Source of the DNA: Rutidosis leptorrhynchoides
Lineage: Eukaryota; Streptophyta; Magnoliopsida; Asterales; Asteraceae
Length of the DNA: 64,000 nt
Direction of reading: 5' to 3'
NCBI RefSeq assembly: GCF_046630445.1
Contig: NC_092337.1
Location: 357,732,001 to 357,796,000, forward strand
Position 1 is the first letter of the stretch; every line of letters starts with the position of its first letter. This document shows positions 21,214 through 31,951 of the stretch, piece by piece. The notes beneath the pieces are model-generated. The model was not told the DNA's origin, made no database searches, and was given only the letters and a program-made list of their open reading frames with translations. Both the position numbers and the translations under genes were made by a program.

Positions 21214-21622
21214 TTAATACATTGTGTTTGGATTGTTTAATATAATGACGTGAAATGGTTCGAGCAGTTTGGTTGGCTGCTCAGACCATCGACCGATGGT
21301 AAAGACCATTGGTCGAGGGACTATCACCATCAGCCGTAGGTCAGAGACCACCAGCCGATGGTCACTGTGATTATATATAAATACGGGTTTTGGGTTTCAT
21401 TGTTAGGTTACACACCCTACACCCTCTAGCCGTCGTTTATTGCTGTGATCATTGTCCCAGACCATATCCCAACCGAATACACTCATCTAGGCGTCGATTC
21501 TATCAATATTTCATTGGTTAGATTGATCCCTAAGTGAAACTAGTATTCGATTCACTCTAGGTTATTGTTTTCCGCCTTTAATCTAGATACAACATTTAAT
21601 CTAAGGTCCAAGATCGTTTACA
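21214..21622 (+). repeat. 5' LTR of the SIRE-type element, 5'-truncated by 85 bp
   Basis: Aligns base for base with 60869-61277 (both 409 bp). It contains ACCATCGACCGATGGT (21285-21300), further CATCG/CGATGG half-sites, GATGGTCACTGTG and a TATATATAA box at 21372-21380. The sequence left of 21214 is not LTR, so the element's own left end and target duplication are lost. Confidence 0.9.
21285..21380 (+). promoter_or_regulatory. LTR promoter: CATCG..CGATGG palindromes followed by a TATA box
   Basis: A perfect-arm palindrome ACCATCG-AC-CGATGGT and degenerate copies (CCATTGGTCGAGG, CCATCAGCCGTAGG, CCACCAGCCGATGG) end at GGTCACTG, followed by TATATATAA. The 3' LTR repeats the arrangement at 60940-61036. 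Confidence 0.6.
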
Positions 21623-21625
21623 AAG

Positions 21626-21637
21626 TGGTATCAGAGC
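21626..21637 (+). promoter_or_regulatory. Primer binding site (initiator Met-tRNA type)
   Basis: TGGTATCAGAGC three bases after the 5' LTR. Confidence 0.9.
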
Positions 21638-22054
21638 GTAGGCTTACTGATCTAAATGTTTTTAAGTCGAATCAAGTGTTTTTGTTTTAGGGTTTTTGGT
21701 CTAAACGGGTTTTTTGAGTAAAAGTTGAGATTTTTACGTTTAAATCTTGTGTTTTTGTGTCTATTATTGTTACTGGGTGTTTTTCTGAAGTTTCTACCAG
21801 TTTTGTTTAAGATTAGAACGTCAACATCGATCAAAATTGAAGTTTTTATCGAAAATCCTAGCTTTTTCTGCCCAGAATTGGTAAGAACTACCCTCGGCCG
21901 ATCGTCTCTGACCATCGACCGTTTGTCCCGACCCTTGACCATTCATCATACACAATCGACCGATCGTCTCTTATTGAACCGGAGGACAGTCTTTCATAAC
22001 ATAGAATCGTTTGTCTTTACCATCGGCCGTTCGTCTCTTGACCATCGACCGATC
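21638..22054 (+). other. 5' leader of the SIRE-type element, first part
   Basis: Non-coding leader, rich in CCGATCGTCTC and CATCGGCCG half-palindromes (21890-22054). It is interrupted after CGATC (22050-22054) by the chromovirus and resumes at 35208. Confidence 0.7.
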
Positions 22055-22257
22055 TGTAGTGACCCGAACTTTTCCATGTTTATATATATTAATTGAGATT
22101 GATATTTACATGATTAAATGTTTCCAACATGTTAAGCAATCAAACTTGTTAAGACTTGATTAATTGAAATATGTTTCATATAGACAATTGACCACCCAAG
22201 TTGACCGGTGATTCACGAACGTTAAAACTTGTAAATACTATATGATGACATATATAT

Positions 22258-22332
<75 letters not shown>

Positions 22333-25300
22333 ACATGATACTATGATATAAACATATCATTAAGTATATTAACAATGAACTACATATGTAAAAACAAGAC
22401 TACTAACTTAATAATTTTTAAACGAGACATATATGTAACGATTATCGTTGTAAAGACATTTAATGTATATATATCATATTAAGAGATATTCATACATGAT
22501 AATATCATGATAATATAATAATTTAAAATCTCATTTGATATTATAAACATTGGGTTAACAACTTTTAACAAGATCGTCAACCTAAAGGTTTCAAAACAAC
22601 ACTTACATGTAACGACTAACGATGACTTAACGTCTCAGTTAAAATGTATATACATGTAGTGTTTTAATATGTATTTATACACTTTTGAAAGACTTCAATA
22701 CACTTATCAAAATACTTCTACTTTACAAAAATGCTTACAATTACATCATCGTTCAGTTTCATCAACAATTCTACTCGTATGCATCCGTATTCGTACTCGT
22801 ACAATACACAGCTTTTAGATGTATGTACTATTGGTATATATACTCCAATGATCAGCTCTTAGCAGCCCATGTGAGTCACCTAACACATGTGGGAACCATC
22901 ATTTGGCAACTAGCATGAAATATCTCATAAAATTACAAAAATATGAGTAATCATTCATGACTTATTTACATGAAAACAAAATTACATATCCTTTATATCT
23001 AATCCATACACCAACGACCAAAAACACCTACAAACACTTTCATTCTTCAATTTTCTTCATCTAATTGATCTCTCTCAAGTTCTATCTTCAAGTTCTAAGT
23101 GTTCTTCATAAATTCTACAAGTTCTAGTTACATAAAATCAAGAATACTTTCAAGTTTGCTAGCTCACTTCCAATCTTGTAAGGTGATCATACAACCTCAA
23201 AAAATCTTTGTTTCTTATAGTAGGTTATCATTCTAATATAAGGTAATAATCATATTCAAACTTTGGTTCAATTTCTATAACTATAACAATCTTATTTCAA
23301 GTGATGATCTTACTTGAACTTGTTTTCGTGTCATGATTCTGCTTCAAGAACTTCGAGCCATCCAAGGATCCGTTGAAGCTAGATCCATTTTTCTATTTTC
23401 CAGTAGGTTTATCCAAGGAACTTAAGGTAGTAATGATGTTCATAACATCATTCGATTCATACATATAAAGCTATCTTATTCGAAGGTTTAAACTTGTAAT
23501 CACTAGAACATAGTTTAGTTAATTCTAAACTTGTTCGCAAACAAAAGTTAATCCTTCTAACTTGACTTTTAAAATAAACTAAACACATGTTCTATATCTA
23601 TATGATATGCTAACTTAATGATTTAAAACCTGGAAACACGAAAAACACCGTAAAACCGGATTTACGCCGTCGTAGTAACACCGCGGGCTGTTTTGGGTTA
23701 GTTAATTAAAAACTATGATAAACTTTGATTTAAAAGTTTTTATTCTGAGAAAATGATTTTTATTATGAACATGAAACTATATCCAAAAATTATGGTTAAA
23801 CTCAAAGTGGAAGTATGTTTTCTAAAATGGTCATCTAGACGTCGTTCTTTCGACTGAAATGACTACCTTTACAAAAACGACTTGTAACTTATTTTTCCGA
23901 CTATAAACCTATACTTTTTCTGTTTAGATTCATAAAATAGAGTTTAATATGAAACCATAGCAATTTGATTCACTCAAAACGGATTTAAAATGAAGAAGTT
24001 ATGGGTAAAACAAGATTGGATAATTTTTCTCATTTTAGCTACGTGAAAATTGGTAACAAATCTATTCCAACCATAACTTAATCAACTTGTATTGTATATT
24101 ATGTAATCTTGAGATACCATAGACACGTATACAATGTTTCAACCTATCATGTCGACACATCTATATATATTTCGGAACAACCATAGACACTCTATATGTG
24201 AATGTTGGAGTTAGCTATACAGGGTTGAGGTTGATTCCAAAATATATATAGTTTGAGTTGTGATCAATACTGAGATACGTATACACTGGGTCGTGGATTG
24301 ATTCAAGATAATATTTATCGATTTATTTCAGTACATCTAACTGTGGACAACTAGTTGTAGGTTACTAACGAGGACAGCTGACTTAATAAACTTAAAACAT
24401 CAAAATATATTAAAAGTGTTGTAAATATATTTTGAACATACTTTGATATATATGTATATATTGTTATAGGTTTGTGAATCAACCAGTGGCCAAGTCTTAC
24501 TTCCCGACGAAGTAAAAATCTGTGAAAGTGAGTTATAGTCCCACTTTTAAAATCTAATATTTTGGGATGAGAATACATGCAGGTTTTATAAATGATTTAC
24601 AAAATAGACACAAGTACGTTAAACTACATTCTATGGTTGAATTATCGAAATCGAATATGCCCCTTTTTATTTAGTCTGGTAATCTAAGAATTAGGGAACA
24701 GACACCCTAATTGACGCGAACTCTAAAGATAGATCTATTGGGCCTAACAAACCCCATCCAAAGTACCGGATGCTTTAGTACTTCGAAATTTATATCATAT
24801 CCGAAGGGTGTCCCGGAATGATGGGGATATTCTTATATATGCATCTTGTTAATGTCGGTTACCAGGTGTTCACCATATGAATGATTTTTATCTCTATGTA
24901 TGGGATGTGTATTGAAATATGAAATCTTGTGGTCTATTGTTACGATTTGATATATATAGGTTAAACCTATAACTCACCAACATTTTTGTTGACGTTTAAA
25001 GCATGTTTATTCTCAGGTGAATACTAAGAGCTTCCGCTGTCGCATACTTAAATAAGGACGAGATTTGGAGTCCATGCTTGTATGATATTGTGTAAAAATT
25101 GCATTCAAGAAACTTATTTTGTTGTAACATATTTGTATTGTAAACCATTATGTAATGGTCGTGTGTAAACAGGATATTTTAGATTATCATTATTTGATAA
25201 TCTACGTAAAGCTTTTTAAACCTTTATTGATAAAATAAAGGTTATGGTTTGTTTTAAAATGAATGCAGTCTTTGAAAAACGTCTCATATAGAGGTCAAAA

Positions 25301-25359
25301 ACTCGCAACGAAATCAATTAATATGGAACGTTTTTAATCAATAAGAACGGGACATTTCA
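22055..25359 (+). repeat. 5' LTR of the chromovirus
   Basis: TGTAGTGACCCG to GGGACATTTCA. The extra length over the 3' copy is almost entirely the (AT)n tract at 22261-22328. The small ORFs in it at 22685-22918 and 24351-24578 (minus) recur in the 3' LTR simply because it is a copy. Confidence 0.95.
22261..22328. repeat. (AT)n microsatellite in the 5' LTR
   Basis: About 68 bases here against about 18 at the matching place in the 3' LTR (32157-32174), so it has changed length since insertion. Confidence 0.95.
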
Positions 25360-25361
25360 GT

Positions 25362-25373
25362 TGGTATCAGAGC
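25362..25373 (+). promoter_or_regulatory. Primer binding site (initiator Met-tRNA type)
   Basis: TGGTATCAGAGC two bases after the 5' LTR. Confidence 0.92.
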
Positions 25374-25568
25374 GTTGGTCTTAGAGAACCAGAATTTTGC
25401 ATTAGTGTGTCTTATCGAGTTTGTTAGGATGCATTAGTGAGTCTGGACTTCGACCGTGTTTACTTGAAAAATGATTGCTTAACAAATTTTGTTGGAAACT
25501 ATATATTTTTAACATGTGAATATTATGTGATATATTAATCTCTTAACGCGTTTGATATTATGTGATAG

Positions 25569-26126
25569 ATGTCTACCTCTAGAACAAGTCCCATTGACTC
25601 ACCTAATAATAATGAAGAGTCAAATGTAAATTGGAATGATTCTTGGACTGATTCACAAGTTCCCGAAGAGGAACCGGAAGAAGAGTCGGAACCGGAAGAA
25701 GAATCGGAACCGGAAGAAGAAATAGAACCGGTGGGGGAAATAATAAAACGGTTAAGTAAAAGAAAATCCTCAACCAACCGACCAAGGTTAATTATGGTCA
25801 ATGGTGTTTCCGCCAAGGAAGCAAAATATTGGGAGGATTACCAATTCTCCGATGAATCGGATTCCGACGAGAATTCCGATGATGTTATAGAAATTACCCC
25901 AACTGAATTTAAAAAGGCAAAAGAAAATAATAAGGGAAAAGGTATAAAAATAGAGAAATCTAATTCCAACCCCGATGAACTTTACATGTATCATCAACCC
26001 CCGAAGTCCTTAAGTTGTAACAATGACCCGGGAACCTCTAAACCACCAGGTTTTTCTAAACCAATGTGGAAAACGACGGCTCGTATTAGGGGAACATCAT
26101 ATATCCCTAGAAACTTGTCAAAATGA
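25569..26126 (+). CDS. Acidic Ser/Glu-rich protein, first ORF of the chromovirus, unknown
   Basis: 185 codons from ATG 25569 to TGA at 26124-26126, intact. Seen: a Ser/Asn-rich start (MSTSRTSPIDSPNNNEES), a Glu/Pro repeat of the form EEESEP (about residues 35-58), a second acidic patch SDESDSDENSDD (about 97-108) and a basic C-terminal third. There is no known catalytic or zinc motif. It is the first ORF after the primer site. The minus-strand element at 37233-48853 has a Ser/Asp-rich reading frame at the same relative place (44744-44881), so a protein of this kind may be a standing feature of the family. It could be disordered and act as a histone- or RNA-binding cofactor; that is speculation. 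Confidence 0.6.
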   Translation: MSTSRTSPIDSPNNNEESNVNWNDSWTDSQVPEEEPEEESEPEEESEPEEEIEPVGEIIKRLSKRKSSTNRPRLIMVNGVSAKEAKYWEDYQFSDESDSDENSDDVIEITPTEFKKAKENNKGKGIKIEKSNSNPDELYMYHQPPKSLSCNNDPGTSKPPGFSKPMWKTTARIRGTSYIPRNLSK

Positions 26127-26302
26127 ACCAAAACCGAAGAAGAAGAAATGAGCGAGTCGGAATAAGATAGTTGTATTCGTGTGATGTAATATATGTAATA
26201 TAGTATGCTTATGCTTTATGATATATGTAAAAATTGCTTGTATTAATAAGTATTTTTTTTATGAATCTAACTCTTGTCTATTTTACAGTATAAAAACACA
26301 AA

Positions 26303-26986
26303 ATGGATAGACAACCCAATATTTTAAGAGACCTACCCGGAGACATGATTGATGAAATCTTGTCTAGAGTCGGTCAGAATTCCTTAGCACAACTATTTAA
26401 GGCGAGATCAGTTTGTAAGACATTCGAAGAACGTTCCAAGAATGCCTTGGTTTATAAAAGGCTTTCATTCGAAATATGGGGGATATCACATTGGGAAATC
26501 CATAAGTTACGATGTTTTTACTTTGACGCATATATTGCGGGGAACCCAAATGCTATTTTACGCAATGGGTTAAGAAATTATTTTGACTCAATATATCCGA
26601 ATATTGGACTTCGTGATTTAGAAAAAGCGGCTAACATGCAACATAAAGAAGCATGTTATGCTTACGGATTAGTAATGTTCGCTTCTCACCAAAGTGAGAA
26701 CAAGAACATCGGGCTACAACTATTAAACAAAACGTTCCCACAAGTGACAGAGTCGGTAATTGGGGTAAGAAATGAGGTTTTTAGATTGTTACGGGACTGT
26801 TGGACATTACGTAACCCTCGTCCCTTTGACGATGTTACAACACGCTGTCTTATCAACTGCCATAACGGTTATGTTCCACAAGACCAAGGATGGGAAGTAA
26901 TCCTACTAAAACCAGAATGCATGACTTGTTTCTGGACGTATGAATTACGTGTCTTTATTGCCTTTGCTGAACGACTTGTGTACTAG
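26303..26986 (+). CDS. F-box protein (At1g67623/At2g35280-like) carried inside a retrotransposon
   Basis: 227 codons, ATG 26303 to TAG at 26984-26986, intact. Residues 7-55 form an F-box (ILRDLPGDMIDEILSRV, then SVCKTFEERSKNALVYKRLSF), the motif that binds SKP1 in SCF ubiquitin ligases. Residues about 85-150 carry GNPNAILRNGLRNYF, GLRDLEKAA and ACYAYGLVMFAS, the Sel1-like segment that follows the F-box in the plant At1g67623-type family as I recall it. A Cys-containing tail (CMTCFW) ends the protein. A TTTTACAG acceptor-like site lies 14 bases before the ATG, so it may be translated from a spliced RNA. It lies between primer site and gag on the same strand. Most likely a captured host gene that would confer substrate choice on host SCF complexes; the substrate is unknown. 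Confidence 0.85.
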   Translation: MDRQPNILRDLPGDMIDEILSRVGQNSLAQLFKARSVCKTFEERSKNALVYKRLSFEIWGISHWEIHKLRCFYFDAYIAGNPNAILRNGLRNYFDSIYPNIGLRDLEKAANMQHKEACYAYGLVMFASHQSENKNIGLQLLNKTFPQVTESVIGVRNEVFRLLRDCWTLRNPRPFDDVTTRCLINCHNGYVPQDQGWEVILLKPECMTCFWTYELRVFIAFAERLVY

Positions 26987-27327
26987 CTAGAATTATCTTC
27001 ACAACCATCTTGTATCAAATTTATTGTGTGCTATATTTCATGCTATATGAAAAATAAGCGGTATTGTAAGTTTGTAAAATATTGTGTAAAAGTTTGAACA
27101 CGAAATATTATTATAATCAGTTTTTCATATAGAATTGTAGTAGTTGAATTGTATATTAGCTACTAAGTATGAACTTAACGGGTAGGTACTACCCGAATTT
27201 AAACTTATAAAATGCTAATATGAAGAAAAAGCTTTTATAAATGAGTTCATATTATGCTATGAAATACTATTAACTACTCTTAATATTATGTATGATTAAC
27301 TTATTCCATTTGACTATTTTGAAGGAA
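26987..27327 (+). other. Spacer before gag with an internal PPT-like sequence
   Basis: Non-coding. At 27176-27196 the sequence TTAACGGGTAGGTACTACCCG repeats the polypurine tract used at 31937-31951 and continues like the first bases of the LTR with six bases missing. Its CGGGTAGGTACTACCCG part is palindromic. Confidence 0.7.
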
Positions 27328-28161
27328 ATGGCACCGACTACTCGACACACCGTGAATATGAATGAAGAGGAATTCCGTACTTTTCTAGCTTCAAACATAG
27401 CCGCAGTACAGGCTGCGCTACATACCAACAATAACCTTGGATCTAGCAGTACAGAAAATCGTGTAGGATGCACCTACAAAGAATTCACTGCCTGCAAACC
27501 TTTGGAATTTGATGGAACCGAAGGACCGATCGGATTGAAACGGTGGACCGAGAAGGTCGAATCGGTGTTTGCCATAAGTAAGTGTACTGAAGAGGACAAA
27601 GTTAAGTACGCTACGCATACCTTCACAGGTTCTGCGTTAACATGGTGGAATACCTATCTAGAGCAAGTGGGACAAGACGATGCGTACGCACTACCGTGGT
27701 CAGCATTCAAGCACTTGATGAACGAGAAGTACCGTCCCAGAACCGAGGTCAATAAGCTCAAGACAGAACTTAGATGGTTACGAACCCAAGGATTTGATAT
27801 TACCACGTACGAAAGACGATTCACAGAATTGTGCCTATTATGTCCGGAAGCGTTCGAAGATGAGGAAGAGAACATCGACGCGTTTGTGAAAGGATTACCG
27901 GAAAGAATCCAAGAAGATATAAGTTCACACGAGCCCGCCTCCATACAACAGGCATGTAGAATGGCTCACAAACTAGTGAACCAGATTGAGGAAAGAATTA
28001 AAGAACAGACGGCTGAAGAGGCCAATGTGAAGCAAGTCAAAAGAAAGTGGGAGGAAAACGGTGATAAGAATCACCAATACAACAACAATAGCAATTACAA
28101 TAATAATCGCAACAATTATCCCAACAATCGCAACATCAATCGCAACTATAACAAACGGCCC

Positions 28162-28201
<40 letters not shown>

Positions 28202-31200
28202 GCAACTACAACAATCATCCCAACAACAATAACAACCGCAACAACAACAACAATCAGAAGCAGCTATGCCAAAGGTGTGAAAAGTATCACTCGGGGTTCT
28301 GCACCAAATTTTGCAACAAGTGTAAAAGAAATGGTCATAGCGCGGCGAAGTGTGAGGTCTACGGACCAGGGGTTAACAGAACGAAAGGAACAAATGGTGT
28401 CGGAACGAGTAATGGCGGAGCAAGTAGTGTCGGAGCAAGTTATGCCAATGTGGTTTGTTATAAATGTGGAAAACCGGGCCACATTATTAGAAATTGCCCG
28501 AACCAGGAGAACACGAATGGACAAGGCCGCGGAAGAGTTTTCAATATTAATGCAGCAGAGGCACAGAAAGACCCGGAGCTTGTTACGGGTACGTTTCTTA
28601 TTGACAATAAATCTGCTTACGTTTTATTTGATTCAGGTGCGGATAGAAGCTATATGAGTAGAGATTTTTGTGCTAAATTAAGTTGTCCATTGACGCCGTT
28701 GGATAGTAAATTTTTACTCGAATTAGCAAACGGTAAATTAATTTCAGCAGATAATATATGCCGGAATCGAGAAATTAAACTGGGTAGCGAAATATTTAAG
28801 ATTGATTTGATACCAGTAGAGTTAGGGAGTTTTGATGTAATAGTTGGCATGGACTGGCTGAAGAAGGTGAAAGCAGAAATCGTATGTTATAAAAATGCAA
28901 TTCTCATTGTACGAGAAGAAGGAGAACCCTTAATGGTGTACGGAGAAAAGGGCAACATGAAGCTACATCTTATTAGTAATTTGAAGGCACAAAAACTAAT
29001 AAGAAAAGGTTGCTATGCTATTCTAGCACACGTCGAGAAAGTACAAACTGAAGAAAAGAGCATCAATGATGTTCCCGTCGCAAAAGAATTTCCCGATGTA
29101 TTTCCGAAAGAATTACCTGGACTACCTCCACATCGATCTGTTGAATTTCAAATAGATCTTGTACCAGGAGATGCACCAATAGCTCGTGCTCCTTATAGAC
29201 TCGCACCCAGCGAGATGAAAGAACTGCAAAGCCAACTGCAAGAACTATTAGAACGTGGTTTCATTCGACCAAGCACATCACTGTGGGGAGCTCCTGTTTT
29301 GTTTGTCAAGAAGAAAGATGGTACATTCAGGTTGTGTATCGACTACCGAGAGTTGAACAAACTTACCATCAAGAACCGCTACCCACTACCGAGAATCGAC
29401 GACTTATTTGATCAACTACAAGGCTCGTCTGTTTATTCAAAGATTGACTTACGTTCTGGGTATCATCAAATGCGGGTGAAAGAAGATGATATTCCAAAGA
29501 CTGCTTTCAGAACACGTTACGGTCATTACGAGTTTATGGTCATGCCGTTTGGTTTAACTAATGCACCAGCTGTGTTCATGGACCTTATGAACCGAGTGTG
29601 TGGACCATACCTTGACAAGTTTGTCATTGTTTTCATTGATGACATACTTATTTACTCAAAGAATGACCAAGAACACGGTGAACATTTGAGAAAGGTGTTA
29701 GAAGTATTGAGGAAGGAAGAATTGTACGCTAAGTTTTCAAAGTGTGCATTTTGGTTGGAAGAAGTTCAATTCCTCGGTCACATAGTGAACAAAGAAGGTA
29801 TTAAGGTGAATCCGGCAAAGATAGAAACTGTTGAAAAGTGGAAAACCCCAAAAACTCCGAAACACATACGCCAGTTTTTAGGACTAGCTGGTTACTACAG
29901 AAGGTTCATCCAAGACTTTTCCAGAATAGCAAAACCCTTGACTGCATTAACGCATAAAGGGAATAAATTTGAATGGAATGATGAACAAGAGAAAGCGTTT
30001 CAGTTATTGAAGAAAAAGCTAACTACGGCACCTATATTGTCATTGCCTGAAGGGAATGATGATTTTGTGATTTATTGTGACGCATCAAAGCAAGGTCTCG
30101 GTTGTGTATTAATGCAACGAATGAAGGTGATTGCTTATGAGTCTAGACAATTGAAGATTCACGAACAAAATTATACGACGCATGATTTGGAATTAGGCAC
30201 GGTTGTTTTTGCATTAAAGACTTGGAGGCACTACTTATATGGGGTCAAAAGTATTATATATACCGACCACAAAAGTCTTCAACACATATTTAATCAGAAA
30301 CAACTGAATATGAGGCAGCGTAGGTGGATTGAATTATTGAATGATTACGACTTTGAGATTCGTTATCACCCGGGGAAGGCAAATGTGGTAGCCGATGCCT
30401 TGAGCAGGAAGGACAGAGAACCCATTCGAGTAAAATCTATGAATATAATGATTCATAATAACCTTACTACTCAAATAAAGGAGGCGCAACAAGGAGTTTT
30501 AAAAGAGGGAAATTTAAAGGATGAAATACCCAAAGGATCGGAGAAGCATCTTAATATTCGGGAAGACGGAACCCGGTATAGGGCTGAAAGGATTTGGGTA
30601 CCAAAATTTGGAGATATGAGAGAAATGGTACTTAGAGAAGCTCATAAAACCAGATACTCAATACATCCTGGAACGGGGAAGATGTACAAGGATCTTAAGA
30701 AACATTTTTGGTGGCCAGGTATGAAAGCCGATATTGCTAAATATGTAGGAGAATGTTTGACGTGTTCTAAGGTCAAAGCTGAACATCAGAAACCATCAGG
30801 TCTACTACAACAACCTGAAATCCCGGAATGGAAATGGGAAAACATTACCATGGATTTCATTACTAAATTGCCAAGGACTGCAAGTGGTTTTGATACTATT
30901 TGGGTAATAGTTGATCGTCTCACCAAATCAGCACACTTCCTGCCAATAAGAGAAGATGACAAGATGGAGAAGTTAGCACGACTGTATTTGAAGGAAGTCG
31001 TCTCCAGATATGGAATACCAATCTCTATTATCTCTGATAGGGATGGCAGATTTATTTCAAGATTCTGGCAGACATTACAGCAAGCATTAGGAACTCGTCT
31101 AGACATGAGTACTGCCTATCATCCACAAACTGATGGGCAGAGCGAAAGGACAATACAAACGCTTGAAGACATGCTACGAGCATGTGTTATTGATTTCGGA

Positions 31201-31916
31201 AACAGTTGGGAACGACATCTACCGTTAGCAGAATTTTTCTACAACAACAGCTACCATTCAAGCATTGAGATGGCGCCGTTTGAAGCACTTTATGGTAGAA
31301 AGTGCAGGTCTCCGATTTGTTGGAGTGAAGTGGGGGATAGACAGATTACGGGTCCAGAGATTATACAAGAAACTACCGAGAATATCATCCAAATTCAACA
31401 ATGGTTGAAAACCGCCCAAAGTCGACAAAAGAGCTACGCTGATATTAAAAGAAAAGATATAGAATTTGAAATTGGAGAGATGGTCATGCTTAAAGTTGCA
31501 CTTGGAAAGGCGTTGTTCGATTTGGTAAACGAGGGAAATTAAATCCAAGGTATATTGGACCATTCAAGATTATTGATCGTGTCGGACCAGTAGCTTACCG
31601 ACTTGAGTTACCTCAACAACTCGCGGCTGTACATAACACTTTCCACGTATCGAATTTGAAGAAATGTTTTGCTAAAGAAGATCTCACTATTCCATTAGAT
31701 GAAATCCAAATCAACGAAAAACTCCAATTCATCGAAGAACCCGTCGAAATAATGGATCGTGAGGTTAAAAGACTTAAGCAAAACAAGATACCAATTGTTA
31801 AGGTTCGATGGAATGCTCGTAGAGGACCCGAGTTCACCTGGGAGCGTGAAGATCAGATGAAGAAGAAATACCCGCATTTATTTCCAGAAGATACGTCAAC
31901 ACCTCCAACTTCTTAA
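27328..31916 (+). pseudogene. Gag-Pol polyprotein of the chromovirus, one late frameshift
   Basis: The frame from ATG 27328 (an in-frame ATG also lies at 27292) runs to TAA at 31540-31542. Seen in order: Gag core ([13 protein letters not shown], about residue 100); an Asn-rich repeat (about 245-310); three zinc knuckles, the first variant, then [14 protein letters not shown] and [14 protein letters not shown]; protease DSGADRSY (about 435); RT with [10 protein letters not shown] (about 769); RNase H YCDASK (about 917); an integrase zinc region; and integrase core acidic residues in MDF, SDRDGRF and GQSERT (about 1175, 1235, 1271). Near 31500 a single missing base moves the frame. The rest of the integrase tail and a chromodomain-like end ([17 protein letters not shown]) continue in another frame to 31916. 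All other domains look intact. Confidence 0.93.
28155..28260 (+). repeat. (AAC)n-rich tract encoding poly-Asn in Gag
   Basis: AAC/AAT triplets give a long Asn run before the zinc knuckles. The poly-Thr and poly-Val frames in other registers are artefacts of it. Confidence 0.9.
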
Positions 31917-31936
31917 AATTTCAGGACGAAATTTAT

Positions 31937-31951
31937 TTAACGGGTAGGTAC
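31937..31951 (+). promoter_or_regulatory. Polypurine tract
   Basis: TTAACGGGTAGGTAC directly before the 3' LTR; the minus-strand element at 37233-48853 uses the same sequence (reverse complement at 40842-40856). Confidence 0.85.

Noticed and set aside
21725..22096. 123-codon ORF in the SIRE leader
   Set aside because: Spans the palindrome-rich leader and runs into the inserted chromovirus LTR; no domain.
22685..22918. 77-codon ORF in the chromovirus LTR, repeated at 32532-32765
   Set aside because: Present twice only because it lies in both LTRs; no recognised domain and no own signals.
27973..28657. Poly-Val (minus) and poly-Thr (plus) ORFs over gag
   Set aside because: Other-frame readings of the (AAC)n tract that encodes the Asn run in Gag.
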